Of a DNA stretch of 64,000 bases, positions 45,955 to 54,904 are shown piece after piece. The notes under the pieces are model-generated. The model had not been told where the DNA came from. It searched no databases and saw only the letters and a list, made by a program, of their open reading frames with translations. Position numbers and translations under genes: made by a program. The first letter of the stretch is position 1. Every line of letters starts with the position of its first letter. Source of the stretch: Comamonadaceae bacterium (GTDB taxonomy: Bacteria; Pseudomonadota; Gammaproteobacteria; Burkholderiales; Burkholderiaceae_C); assembly GCA_947447355.1 (NCBI GenBank), contig CANFJF010000006.1:1-64000 (forward strand), given 5' to 3'.

Positions 45955-48909
45955 ATGAAAACAAATGATTGCGCCGTTGGTGCCGGTATTTTTGAGCCCT
46001 CCACTGATGCGGCTTTGATGCCCATGAGCGAGAACAGCTTGACATCAAAGTCTGAGGAGGCGTTGATCAAAGCCGGTGCGTTGCAAAACGCTATTTTCAA
46101 CAGCGCTAACTTCTCGAGTATTGCGACCGACGCGAACGGCGTGATCCAGATTTTCAACGTTGGTGCTGAGCGGATGCTGGGCTACTTGGCGGCAGATGTG
46201 ATGAATAAAGTCACGCCGGCTGAGATTTCTGATCCGCAAGAGGTGATCACCCGGGCCAGCGCCTTGAGCGCCGAGTTTGAAACGCCGATCACGCCGGGCT
46301 TTGAAGCGCTGGTCTTCAAGGCCTCACGCGGGATTGAAGACATTTACGAGCTGACCTACATCCGCAAAGACGGCAGCCGGTTTCCGGCGGTGGTGTCTGT
46401 CACTGCGCTGCGCGATGACCAAGACGCCATCATTGGCTACCTCTTGATCGGCACGGACAACACCGCTCGCAAGCAAGCGGAAGAAGCACTGCTCAAAGCC
46501 GGAGCCTTGCAAAGCGCTATTTTCAACAGCGCTAACTTCTCCAGTATTGCGACCGATGCGAACGGTGTGATTCAGATTTTCAACGTTGGTGCAGAGCGAA
46601 TGCTGGGCTATTTAGCGGCCGACGTGATGAACAAAATCACGCCGGCCGAGATTTCTGATCCGCAAGAGGTGATCACCCGGGCCAGCGCCTTGAGCGCTGA
46701 GTTTGAGATGCCGATCACGCCAGGCTTTGAAGCGCTGGTGTTCAAAGCCTCACGCGGCATTGAAGACATTTACGAGCTGACCTACATCCGCAAAGACGGC
46801 AGCCGCTTTCCCGCGGTGGTGTCGGTGACGGCTTTGCGCGATGCGCAAGACGCCATCATTGGCTACCTTTTGATTGGCACGGACAACACCGCCCGCAAGC
46901 TGATTGAAGAAGAGCAGAAAAAGCTCGACCAACGCTTGCGTGACCAGCAGTTCTACACGCGCTCGCTGATTGAAGCCAACATTGACGCGATCATGACCAC
47001 AGATCCCGCCGGCATCATCACCGACGTCAACAAGCAAACCGAAGAGCTGACCAACTGCACGCGCGACGAGTTGATTGGTGCCCCCTTTAAAAAGTTCTTC
47101 ACGGAGCCCGACCGAGCCGTAGCAGCCATCAACATGGTGTTGACCGGTAAAAAAATCACCAACTACGAGTTGACCGTGCGCGCCAGAGACGGCAAAGAAA
47201 CCGTGGTGTCTTACAACGCCACCACCTTTTACGACCGCGACCGGGTGTTGCAAGGCGTCTTTGCGGCGGCGCGTGACGTCACCGAAAGCAAGCGCCTTGA
47301 CATGGTCTTGCAGGAAAAAAACATAGAGCTCGAGAGCTCACGTGCCGTGGCCGACAACGCCAACTTAGCCAAGTCTGATTTTCTGTCCAGCATGAGCCAT
47401 GAAATCCGTTCCCCGCTGAATGCCATTTTGGGGCTGGCTTATTTGTTGGAGCAGGCTAATCTGGACATGGACGCCCACAACATGGTGCGCAAGATCAGAG
47501 CTTCAGGGCGAATTTTGTTGAGTTTGATCAGCGACATTTTGGATGTCTCCAAAATTGAAGCAGGCCAGATGATGATTGAGCAAGCGCCTTTCCGGCTGAC
47601 CGATGTGATCGATTCGTTGAGCGTGGTTTTGGGTGTGGCGATTGGTGAGAAAAATATCAAATTGATCATCCATCCGCCGCCGCTGGTGCCAGGCATATAT
47701 ACCTTGTCCGGTGATGCGTTACGGCTCGAGCAGGTGTTGATCAACCTGAGTATCAACGCGATCAAGTTCACCAGCCAAGGCCAAGTCGAGCTGCGTACTG
47801 AACTGGTGTCTCGCGGTGAGGACGAAGTGGTGCTTCGCTTCAGCGTCAGAGACACCGGCATTGGCATTGCGCCTGAGTTGCAGAGCACTGTTTTTTCGGC
47901 CTTCACGCAGGCCGACAGCACGACGACCCGGCGCTTTGGCGGCACGGGCTTGGGTTTGACAATTTGCCGCCAGTTGGTGCAGTTGATGGGCGGGCAAATC
48001 GGCTTGACCAGCGTCTTGGGCAAGGGCAGTGAGTTCTGGTTTTCGGTGCCTCTCAAAACAATAGCCGACAGCGATCAACCACTCGATCAACCCATGCAAA
48101 CCTATGTCTTGAGGGAAAACGCAGTGCCTAACTTGGCGGGTAAATCTTTACAAGGCATACGCGTGCTGGTGGTGGATGACGGTGAGATTAACTGCGAAGT
48201 GGCGCGCCGCATTTTGCACGGGCACGGCGCTGTGGTGTCCCTTGCCAGCAATGGTCAGGAGGCGATTGACTGGTTGGTGATGCACCCCGCAGAGGTCGAC
48301 CTGGTGCTGATGGACGTGCAAATGCCGGTCATGGGCGGCATTGAGGCGACCCGGCTACTGCGGCTGATGCCTGAGTTTGCACACCTGCCTATCGTTGCGT
48401 TGACGGCGGGTGCTTTCAAGTCGCAGCAAGACGCCGCGCATGCGGTGGGCATGACGCACTTCATCAGCAAACCTTTTGACGTGCCGTCCACCATCACGCT
48501 GATTCAAAGGTTGACACGCCAAGCGTTGATCAACGCGGCCAGCCAGCCACTGCCTTTGGCCGTGGTGTGGGCCCCGGATGTGAAGGTGATCAATGTGGCG
48601 GAGGGGCTGAAAATTTGGGCCGACATGCCCTCGTACTTGGATTGGTTAGGCCGCTTTGTCGAGCTCTACGCGGGGGCTGTGCCCCTGATGCAGAGCAGTC
48701 TAGCGGGCAACGACCGCGCGGCGGCCGTGGCCTTGGCCCATAAGCTGGCCGGGGTTGCGGCCAACCTGGCTTTGTCCGACGTTTTCAGGGCGGCTGCCGA
48801 GGTCGAGCTGGCTTTAGGTTTGTCCCGCCGTTCCGAGGTGGCGCTGGCCGAGCTGGCTGCCGCCATGGATTTGGCGGTGACCAACATCCAACGAATGAGC
48901 GCAGCTTGA
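45955..48909 (+). CDS. Hybrid sensor histidine kinase with three PAS domains, receiver and Hpt domain
   Basis: A 984-residue cytoplasmic-looking kinase with no clear membrane segment. Order: PAS1 (34-175), PAS2 (176-317, near copy of PAS1), PAS3 (about 330-446), HisKA with phospho-His482 in SMSHEIRSPLNA, HATPase (N-box around Asn597/Asn601, DTGIGI at 633, GGTGLGL at 662), receiver (about 734-855; Asp787 in LMDVQMP, Lys839) and Hpt with His929 in AHKLAGVAAN. This is a complete BarA/ArcB-style phosphorelay in one chain, but no output response regulator gene is adjacent. The upstream 160 bases are AT-rich and likely carry its promoter. Confidence 0.95.
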   Translation: MKTNDCAVGAGIFEPSTDAALMPMSENSLTSKSEEALIKAGALQNAIFNSANFSSIATDANGVIQIFNVGAERMLGYLAADVMNKVTPAEISDPQEVITRASALSAEFETPITPGFEALVFKASRGIEDIYELTYIRKDGSRFPAVVSVTALRDDQDAIIGYLLIGTDNTARKQAEEALLKAGALQSAIFNSANFSSIATDANGVIQIFNVGAERMLGYLAADVMNKITPAEISDPQEVITRASALSAEFEMPITPGFEALVFKASRGIEDIYELTYIRKDGSRFPAVVSVTALRDAQDAIIGYLLIGTDNTARKLIEEEQKKLDQRLRDQQFYTRSLIEANIDAIMTTDPAGIITDVNKQTEELTNCTRDELIGAPFKKFFTEPDRAVAAINMVLTGKKITNYELTVRARDGKETVVSYNATTFYDRDRVLQGVFAAARDVTESKRLDMVLQEKNIELESSRAVADNANLAKSDFLSSMSHEIRSPLNAILGLAYLLEQANLDMDAHNMVRKIRASGRILLSLISDILDVSKIEAGQMMIEQAPFRLTDVIDSLSVVLGVAIGEKNIKLIIHPPPLVPGIYTLSGDALRLEQVLINLSINAIKFTSQGQVELRTELVSRGEDEVVLRFSVRDTGIGIAPELQSTVFSAFTQADSTTTRRFGGTGLGLTICRQLVQLMGGQIGLTSVLGKGSEFWFSVPLKTIADSDQPLDQPMQTYVLRENAVPNLAGKSLQGIRVLVVDDGEINCEVARRILHGHGAVVSLASNGQEAIDWLVMHPAEVDLVLMDVQMPVMGGIEATRLLRLMPEFAHLPIVALTAGAFKSQQDAAHAVGMTHFISKPFDVPSTITLIQRLTRQALINAASQPLPLAVVWAPDVKVINVAEGLKIWADMPSYLDWLGRFVELYAGAVPLMQSSLAGNDRAAAVALAHKLAGVAANLALSDVFRAAAEVELALGLSRRSEVALAELAAAMDLAVTNIQRMSAA
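46054..46905 (+). repeat. Tandem 426-bp duplication encoding PAS1 and PAS2 of the kinase
   Basis: Two head-to-tail units, 46054-46479 and 46480-46905, encode 142 residues each. The proteins differ at only a handful of positions (for example Ile/Leu at 39/181, Asn/Ser at 45/187, Val/Ile at 86/228, Thr/Met at 110/252, Asp/Ala at 155/297). The DNA differs more, mostly at third codon positions, so the repeat has been kept under protein-level selection or partly homogenised. Confidence 0.93.
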
Positions 48910-48942
48910 AAGTTCTCAATTACCGCTGATCTTTGTTGATTT

Positions 48943-49644
48943 TCAGTCTGTGTTCCTGCAGAGGATTGGTATGCCGGCCAGAAATGCAGTCACATGCATC
49001 ACGATGACACTGTCAACGGGCACTGACGTCGTGTCCTTGTAAACGTGACGGCGGATCCCTAAGTGAGAGATATTCCCATGTAAAACCCAGCCTATTTCTT
49101 GTCTGAGCGCTGGGTCTGACGGTGGCGTGACGCCAGCGTCGAATGCCGCCTCTTCAGTGATGATCTGAAGCAGATTGCGGACAATCTCTGCGATGTAAGT
49201 GGGCGCGATTTCAACTTCTGCCAACGAAGAGTAGATGAACAGACGCAGCCATCGCCGGGTCAAGATGGCGTCGTAATACTCGCGGTAAAAATTGACCAAA
49301 CGTTTTTGTAACGGCTCTTTCCGGTCGCGCAGTCGAACAAACCATATGGCCTTGAACGGGCCCGCAATCTCCGCCTCGTAAACCGCGCTAATCAGTTCGG
49401 CCTTGCTGGGGAAAACGCTGTAGAGCAGGCGTTGCGATACGCCGCAGGCATCAGCCAGAGCGCGAGTCTGCGCCGTGAGTCCATTTTCTGAAAAGAATTC
49501 GAATGCCTTTTCTAAAATTTGCGCTCGTCGCTCACGGGCAGGCATCCGAGCCGTTGGCTTACGAAGGCTGGTCATGGCTTTCGCTTCTGGCTTGGCTGGG
49601 GTGTCGCGGCGGATTGCCTTCAGCTTGTCTGATTTAGCTTTCAT
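48943..49644 (-). CDS. TetR-family transcriptional regulator of the ABC/molybdenum-hydroxylase block
   Basis: A 233-residue repressor with an unusual basic N-terminal tail of about 45 residues. The TetR HTH is around 35-85 (RRAQILEKAFEFFSENGLTAQTRALADACGVSQRLLYSVFPSKAELISAVY), followed by an all-helical ligand domain. ATG 49644 is taken; a later ATG at 49575 would remove most of the tail and is possible. The gene is divergent from the NIPSNAP gene. A perfect 30-bp palindrome lies between them, and its 20-bp core recurs before the ABC transporter operon, so this protein is the obvious regulator of both. Confidence 0.87.
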   Translation of the reverse strand: MKAKSDKLKAIRRDTPAKPEAKAMTSLRKPTARMPARERRAQILEKAFEFFSENGLTAQTRALADACGVSQRLLYSVFPSKAELISAVYEAEIAGPFKAIWFVRLRDRKEPLQKRLVNFYREYYDAILTRRWLRLFIYSSLAEVEIAPTYIAEIVRNLLQIITEEAAFDAGVTPPSDPALRQEIGWVLHGNISHLGIRRHVYKDTTSVPVDSVIVMHVTAFLAGIPILCRNTD

Positions 49645-49702
49645 GGGCCTGATGATGTGTGGGTGACAGAGTGTAGACACCTGGCATGGATGTGTGGCAA
49701 GA

Positions 49703-49732
49703 TATTTATATCGTCACTTGACGATATAAATA
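49703..49732. promoter_or_regulatory. 30-bp perfect palindrome, proposed TetR operator 1
   Basis: Arms TATTTATATCGTCA (49703-49716) and TGACGATATAAATA (49719-49732) flank CT. The site is 58 bases from the TetR start and 45 bases from the NIPSNAP start, the expected place for autorepression and control of the divergent genes. Its 20-bp core is identical to the site at 51498-51517. Confidence 0.85.
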
Positions 49733-49777
49733 GGCGATTCAAATCGCTATGGGATCAAACCTTGAATTGGAAAACTC

Positions 49778-50089
49778 ATGATCTATGAAATGCGCACTTA
49801 CCAAGTTCAACCTGGAAAAGCCGGTGAATTTTTGAAAATGTATGAAGCCAACGGCTTGCCCATCATCTCGCGGTATGCCCTTTTGGTGGGTTGTTGGATC
49901 AAGGAATCAGGGGTTCTGAATTCAACTGTGTTCATTTGGGCTTATGACGATTTTGGACATCGCACCAGCCAGCGCGCAAAGCTGATGCAAGACGCAGAGT
50001 GGACGGCATTCGTGCCCCAAATGTTGCCATATTTGGTTCATCAAGAAAGCGTTTTCATGAATCCGGCGGCATTTTCCCCACTTCGCTAA
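49778..50089 (+). CDS. NIPSNAP family protein
   Basis: A 103-residue dimeric alpha/beta-barrel (ferredoxin-like) protein. MIYEMRTYQVQPGKAGEFLKMYEANGLPI and the Trp-containing strand TVFIWAYDDFGHRTSQRAKL are typical of bacterial NIPSNAP proteins. Their biochemical role is mostly unknown, though they often accompany catabolic genes. First gene of the plus-strand unit behind operator 1, 15 bases before the serine dehydratase gene, so both are probably expressed together. Confidence 0.85.
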   Translation: MIYEMRTYQVQPGKAGEFLKMYEANGLPIISRYALLVGCWIKESGVLNSTVFIWAYDDFGHRTSQRAKLMQDAEWTAFVPQMLPYLVHQESVFMNPAAFSPLR

Positions 50090-50104
50090 TTCGGGCATCC
50101 GCAA

Positions 50105-51475
50105 ATGCCCGTCAGCGTATTTGACTTGTTCAAGGTTGGCATCGGACCTTCTAGCTCGCACACGGTGGGCCCGATGCGGATCTCCTTGGCTTTTGTGCGT
50201 GCGCTGATCACGCAGCGACTGTTGGAGGCGACGGCGAGCATCGAAGTTCATCTTTACGGCTCGCTGGCTTTGACAGGGCGGGGTCATGCAACAGATCGCG
50301 CGGTGGTGCTTGGTTTGATGGGTTTTGAGCCCGACACCCTGGATGCCAAGCAAGCTGATTTAGCGCAAAGCCAACTGGCGCAAACGAACAACCTGTTGCT
50401 GGCCGGACAGCATGCCATTAGCTTTTCTTCCGTCACACAGATTGTGTTTCATCGCGACAAAACGCTACCAGAGCATCCTAACGGTATGCGTTTAGTCGCC
50501 AGAGATTCCAGCGGAAATTCGACACTGGACAAGACCAGTTTCTCCGTTGGTGGCGGATTTGTGGTGACTGCTGAGCAGATGGCATCGCCGGCCATGGAAG
50601 ATTCGCTCACTTGGCCTTATCCGTATAAGTCTGCGCGTGAGCTCATGGATATGTGCAGCGCAAGTGGTCAAACCATTGCCGCTGTGGCATTGGCTAACGA
50701 AGAAGCCATGCGCACACACGCAGACGTCATCGCAGGACTCGACAAACTGCACCTCACCATGAGGGCTTGCATGAACCGCGGTCTCACCACCGAGGGTGTT
50801 TTGCCGGGCGGGTTAGATGTCAGGCGTCGTGCGCAGTCAATGCACAGCGCATTGCTTGCGCGTGTTCCGGGTCAGGGGCCCTTGCGCGAACTTGACTGGG
50901 TGAATGCATTTGCTGTCGCTGTCAATGAAGAAAATGCCGCTGGCGGACAGGTCGTCACCGCACCGACCAATGGCGCGGCTGGCGTAGTCCCTGCCGTGAT
51001 GCGTTATCACTCACAATTCTGTGGCGGCGTGAATCCAGAGGCTCACCGTACCTTTCTTTTGACGGCTGCTGCAGTTGGCTCCCTTTACAAAGAAAATGCG
51101 TCAATCTCAGGCGCTGAAGTGGGCTGCCAAGGCGAGGTTGGCGTGGCAGCGTCTATGGCTGCTGCGGGTCTCGCTGCTGTTCTGGGAGGGAGTGTCGAGC
51201 AGATTGAAAATGCTGCGGAAATTGCCATGGAACATCATCTGGGTATGACCTGTGATCCCGTTGGTGGCTTGGTGCAGATTCCGTGCATAGAGCGCAACGC
51301 CATGGGTGCCGTAAAAGCCATCAATGCGGCTCATTTGGCGCTTGCCGGTGATGGCCGGCATGTCATTTCGCTGGACCGTGTGATTGAGACCATGCGGCAG
51401 ACAGGTGCAGATATGAGTCATAAGTACAAAGAAACCTCGCTGGGCGGATTGGCGGTCAGTATTGTTGCTTGCTAA
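50105..51475 (+). CDS. sdaA: L-serine ammonia-lyase (4Fe-4S L-serine dehydratase), single chain
   Basis: Deaminates L-serine to pyruvate and ammonia using a 4Fe-4S cluster as Lewis acid. The 456-residue chain has the N-terminal beta domain ([24 protein letters not shown]) and the catalytic alpha domain (about 170-456). The likely cluster ligands are Cys341, Cys383 and Cys394, and the C-terminal residue Cys456 matches the tail-in-mouth cysteine known from Legionella L-serine dehydratase, where the four ligands have the same spacing. Its location behind a TetR operator rather than alone suggests that serine, or a serine-like product, is released by the neighbouring pathway. Confidence 0.95.
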   Translation: MPVSVFDLFKVGIGPSSSHTVGPMRISLAFVRALITQRLLEATASIEVHLYGSLALTGRGHATDRAVVLGLMGFEPDTLDAKQADLAQSQLAQTNNLLLAGQHAISFSSVTQIVFHRDKTLPEHPNGMRLVARDSSGNSTLDKTSFSVGGGFVVTAEQMASPAMEDSLTWPYPYKSARELMDMCSASGQTIAAVALANEEAMRTHADVIAGLDKLHLTMRACMNRGLTTEGVLPGGLDVRRRAQSMHSALLARVPGQGPLRELDWVNAFAVAVNEENAAGGQVVTAPTNGAAGVVPAVMRYHSQFCGGVNPEAHRTFLLTAAAVGSLYKENASISGAEVGCQGEVGVAASMAAAGLAAVLGGSVEQIENAAEIAMEHHLGMTCDPVGGLVQIPCIERNAMGAVKAINAAHLALAGDGRHVISLDRVIETMRQTGADMSHKYKETSLGGLAVSIVAC

Positions 51476-51497
51476 TTTTTTTATTCTTCAATTTTTT

Positions 51498-51517
51498 ATA
51501 TCGTCACTTGACGATAT
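51498..51517. promoter_or_regulatory. 20-bp perfect palindrome, proposed TetR operator 2
   Basis: ATATCGTCA (51498-51506), CT, TGACGATAT (51509-51517), the same as the core of the palindrome at 49703-49732. It lies 23 bases after the sdaA stop and 123 bases before the ABC binding-protein gene, in a 165-bp gap that should contain the promoter of the long downstream operon. Confidence 0.85.
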
Positions 51518-51640
51518 GGCTTCAGTTAAAGAATAATAAAACCACGGTCGGGTTCGGAGCATTTGCTCACTTATCTGCGTACCGGTGGATGCGGTGAAGC
51601 TCAGGCTGTACCGCGGTTTCCCATGCATGGAGCGTGACGA

Positions 51641-52966
51641 ATGACTGATATCTTGACCAACGATGCATCCCGTCGTGATTTTCTGAAGATGACCGCCGCC
51701 GCCGGGCTGGCTGGTTCGGGCGCACTGGCGCTGGATGTGTCTGCGCAGTCAGCTCCGATTAACTTCTATGCATGGTCGGCAGCGGTCGATTTGGTGAAAA
51801 GTCACATCACCGCGTTTGAAACCACCACCAAGCTCAAAGTCAACTACAACAACGCACCATGGGCTCAGTACCGTGAAGCGATGGTCACCAAATTCGTGGG
51901 CAAAGCGCCATTGGATGTGCTGTGGGTGTCGGACAGTTGGTTGCCCGAGTGGGCTGAAGCCGGATGGATTGCTCCCATTGACGGCTTTCCTCAGCTCACC
52001 AAGTACAACGCCGAGACAGATGACTTCTGCCTCCAGTCCATGCGCTACAAGGGCAAGCAGTACGGCTTGACTTACTACAGCGACTACATGGCTTTCTTTT
52101 ACGACGACCAATTGCTCAAAAAAGCGGGCATCAAAGCGCCGCCCGCAACTTGGAGTGAACTCACCACGCAATGTCTGGCCATCAAAAAGGCGGGGTTGTC
52201 GGAGTACCCGATGATGTTGTCGATGGCTCGTGAAAGCTGGCTGATCGAGTTTCTCAGCGCCTTGGTCTTCTCCAATGGCGGGCGTTTCACGGATGACAGC
52301 GGCGTTTCCGTCATGGCTGATCCGAAACGAGGTGCTGCACAGGCCATGCAATGGGTGGTAGATGCGGTCAACAAGCACAAGATCATTTCGCCGGCTTGCG
52401 TTGAAACGGGTGAACTGAATGGCTTGAAGGCCTTTGGTGCGGGCAATCACGCATTCGCTTTGCTCAGCCGCTACCGGATTCGCACTTTGAACGATCCTAA
52501 ACAGTCGGCCATTGCCGGCCGCGTGAAGCAGGCACTGATGCCGGCAGGGCCTGGCGGTTCACACGCTACCGTGGGCTGGATGCGCTTTCATGGCATGACG
52601 ACCCAAGCTGCTGCAGACAAAGGGCGCGCCGCCAATGCCGCTAAGCTGATCGAGTGGTTCGGCGGAAAGGCCGGCACCCAGTACCAGTTTCAGAAGATGC
52701 TATTTGCGGACTTGGGCTCAGGCTTTGGCGTCAAGGGGCTGTTCAAAGATCCGGACATTCAAGAGAGCTACAAAAAATACGCTGACATCGCCATGTTCGA
52801 AAAGCAGCAGCTACTGGCCCGCAAGAAGGACGTGATCACCCCATGGTTCGGCGAGTGGGACGAAGTCAACAGCACGGCTTGGCAATCGGCTGTGCTCGGC
52901 AAATCAACGGTCGCAGCGGCACTGCAAAAATCGTCTGATTCTTGGAACGCCCTGCGCAAGTCTTGA
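51641..52966 (+). CDS. ABC transporter substrate-binding protein, carbohydrate-uptake (CUT1) type, Tat signal
   Basis: A 441-residue periplasmic receptor of the maltose/glycerol-3-phosphate binding-protein fold. The N-terminus has a twin-arginine motif in SRRDFLKMTAAAGLAGSGALALDVSAQS, so export in folded form is likely. Further features are FETTTKLKVNYNNAPWAQYREAMVTKFVGKAPLDVLWV and YYSDYMAFFYDDQLLKKAGIKAPPATWSEL, typical of CUT1 receptors. It is the first gene of the importer (receptor, two permeases, ATPase). The cargo need not be a sugar, since the operon continues with molybdenum hydroxylase and amidohydrolase genes. Confidence 0.9.
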   Translation: MTDILTNDASRRDFLKMTAAAGLAGSGALALDVSAQSAPINFYAWSAAVDLVKSHITAFETTTKLKVNYNNAPWAQYREAMVTKFVGKAPLDVLWVSDSWLPEWAEAGWIAPIDGFPQLTKYNAETDDFCLQSMRYKGKQYGLTYYSDYMAFFYDDQLLKKAGIKAPPATWSELTTQCLAIKKAGLSEYPMMLSMARESWLIEFLSALVFSNGGRFTDDSGVSVMADPKRGAAQAMQWVVDAVNKHKIISPACVETGELNGLKAFGAGNHAFALLSRYRIRTLNDPKQSAIAGRVKQALMPAGPGGSHATVGWMRFHGMTTQAAADKGRAANAAKLIEWFGGKAGTQYQFQKMLFADLGSGFGVKGLFKDPDIQESYKKYADIAMFEKQQLLARKKDVITPWFGEWDEVNSTAWQSAVLGKSTVAAALQKSSDSWNALRKS

Positions 52967-53028
52967 GCTTATGACCCTGAGGTGGCTTGGCATCGCGCCA
53001 GGCCCCTCGCTTTTCCGAGAGCCTTCTG

Positions 53029-53946
53029 ATGAAAACCCTCAAGCCGCCCAAGCGGCGCTGGTTGCCCCTGCCCAGCAGTGCCTACGACCAGCGCAGCGCG
53101 ATGCTATTTCTCGCGCCCATGATGCTGGTGCTGTCAATCGTGGCAGTGTTCCCGGTGTTGTACTCGTTCTGGATCAGCTTGCACGACCTCAAGCTCACGC
53201 GTCCCAACCGCGTGCCGTTTGTCTGGTTCGACAACTACGTGAAGATTTTTTCTGACGCCTTATTTTGGGAGTCCGTGGCTCGAACCGTCAGCTTCACCGT
53301 CATGTCTGTGTTGGCTGTGATGGTCATCGCGACCCTGATGGCGATGTTGCTGAATGAAGACTTTCGCGGCCGTCGAATTTTGTCGGCCATCTTGCTGGTG
53401 CCTTGGGCCATTCCTTACGTCGCCAACGGGTTGATGTGGAAATGGATTTACGACTCAGGCTATGGCGCGCTCAACGGTTTGCTGATGCAATTGGGTTTCA
53501 TCGACAAGTACATCGTCATGCTGGGAGACACAGACAAAACCATGGGGCTGATCACCAATGCTTTTGTCTGGAAAGAAGTGCCGTTGGCCACCATTTTATT
53601 GCTGGTCACTCTCAAGTCGATTCGGGCTGACCTCTACAGCGCAGCCAAGGTGGATGGCGCGAACGCCTGGCAGCGCTTTGTTCACATCACCTTGCCGCAG
53701 TTGGTCCCCGGCTTTGCGCTGGTGATGATTTATGAATCGATGATGGCGATTCGCCACTTCGATCTGTTCTTCATCCTGACCGAAGGGGGTCCTGCGGACG
53801 CCTCGCACGTGGTGGCTTGGCAGGTCTATGTCGAGACCTTCCGCAAGCTGGCTTTTGGTACGGGGGCTGCGCTGGCTTACATCATGGCGGTAGCGACTTT
53901 CCTGCTGGCGTATTTCGTGATCCGTAGCACGAGTAAAAAGCTTTGA
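53029..53946 (+). CDS. ABC transporter permease, MalF/UgpA type
   Basis: A 305-residue inner-membrane permease with about six helices. The EAA loop that contacts the ATPase is SAAKVDGANAWQRFVHITLPQLVPGF (about 206-231). The N-terminal helix MLFLAPMMLVLSIVAVFPVLYSFWISLHDLKL is typical for CUT1 systems. ATG 53029 is preferred over an upstream ATG because the residues before it are unlike the family. It follows the receptor gene after 62 bases. Confidence 0.92.
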   Translation: MKTLKPPKRRWLPLPSSAYDQRSAMLFLAPMMLVLSIVAVFPVLYSFWISLHDLKLTRPNRVPFVWFDNYVKIFSDALFWESVARTVSFTVMSVLAVMVIATLMAMLLNEDFRGRRILSAILLVPWAIPYVANGLMWKWIYDSGYGALNGLLMQLGFIDKYIVMLGDTDKTMGLITNAFVWKEVPLATILLLVTLKSIRADLYSAAKVDGANAWQRFVHITLPQLVPGFALVMIYESMMAIRHFDLFFILTEGGPADASHVVAWQVYVETFRKLAFGTGAALAYIMAVATFLLAYFVIRSTSKKL

Positions 53947-53974
53947 ACGCGACCCCAACGAAAAGAACTTAGAC

Positions 53975-54883
53975 ATGACATCCTTTCTACCCGGGCGACG
54001 CGCGCTCCTCTTTTTTGGCTCCATGCTGTTTGCACTGTATGTGCTTTCGCCCATTGCTTGGTTGGTGTCTTCGTCCTTTCAGTCCGAGGCCGAGATCACA
54101 TCGGTACCGCCACACTGGATTCCAGACCATCCCACCTGGGACAACTTCTCTGCGATCTTTAAGAGCAGCAATGAGGTGGTGACTTACGAGAACCGCAAGC
54201 AAGGTGACACTGCCACCGGCGGCTTTATTCCATCGACAGCAGCCAACCTGCTGCCTTCCATGAAGAACAGCTTTTTGGTGGCTCTGGCGGTTGTGGTGCT
54301 CAATCTGCTGGTCAGCGTGCCTGCGGCTTATGCCCTGGCCAAGATTCGATTCATCGGACGCACCTCGTCGATTTACTTCATGCTCAGCACGCGGGTGATT
54401 CCGGACATTGCGCTGGTGGTCCCATTCTTTTTGTTTGTTCAGAAGTTGGGCCTGATGGACAACTTATGGTCGCTGATCATCACGTACCTGGCGATCACCG
54501 TGCCCTTTAGCATTTTCATTCTCACGGGTTACTTTGAGTCGCTACCCGATGAACTGGACAAGGCTGCGCGCGTTGACGGCTGCTCGCGTCTGCAAACATT
54601 GTTGCTGGTGTACCTGCCGTTGGCGGTGCCTTCGTTGGTGGCGGTGGTGCTGTTCACCTTTCTGACAAGCTGGAACGAGTTTTTGCTGGCGCTGATGTTC
54701 ACTCAGACGCCCGCCTCACAGACGATGCCGATTGTCGTGGCGTCTTTCACCTCCGACTTCAATATCAGTTTTTCTTTCATCAATGCCGCCGGGGTCATGG
54801 CCATCGTGCCCCCGGTTCTTATCGCGATCGTTTTCGAGCGCTACATCGTTTCTGGCCTGACAGCCGGTGCCGTCAAGGGCTAA
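53975..54883 (+). CDS. ABC transporter permease, MalG/UgpE type
   Basis: A 302-residue second permease subunit with six predicted helices. The start LLFFGSMLFALYVLSPIAWLVSSSFQSEAEI and the EAA loop KAARVDGCSRLQTLLLVYLPLAVPSLVAV (about 195-222) are clear. A hydrophilic insertion around residues 65-85 (ENRKQGDTATGG) lies in the first periplasmic loop. It pairs with the upstream permease to form the translocation channel. Confidence 0.93.
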   Translation: MTSFLPGRRALLFFGSMLFALYVLSPIAWLVSSSFQSEAEITSVPPHWIPDHPTWDNFSAIFKSSNEVVTYENRKQGDTATGGFIPSTAANLLPSMKNSFLVALAVVVLNLLVSVPAAYALAKIRFIGRTSSIYFMLSTRVIPDIALVVPFFLFVQKLGLMDNLWSLIITYLAITVPFSIFILTGYFESLPDELDKAARVDGCSRLQTLLLVYLPLAVPSLVAVVLFTFLTSWNEFLLALMFTQTPASQTMPIVVASFTSDFNISFSFINAAGVMAIVPPVLIAIVFERYIVSGLTAGAVKG

Positions 54884-54904
54884 GCCCGTTTTCAGGAGTT
54901 CATC

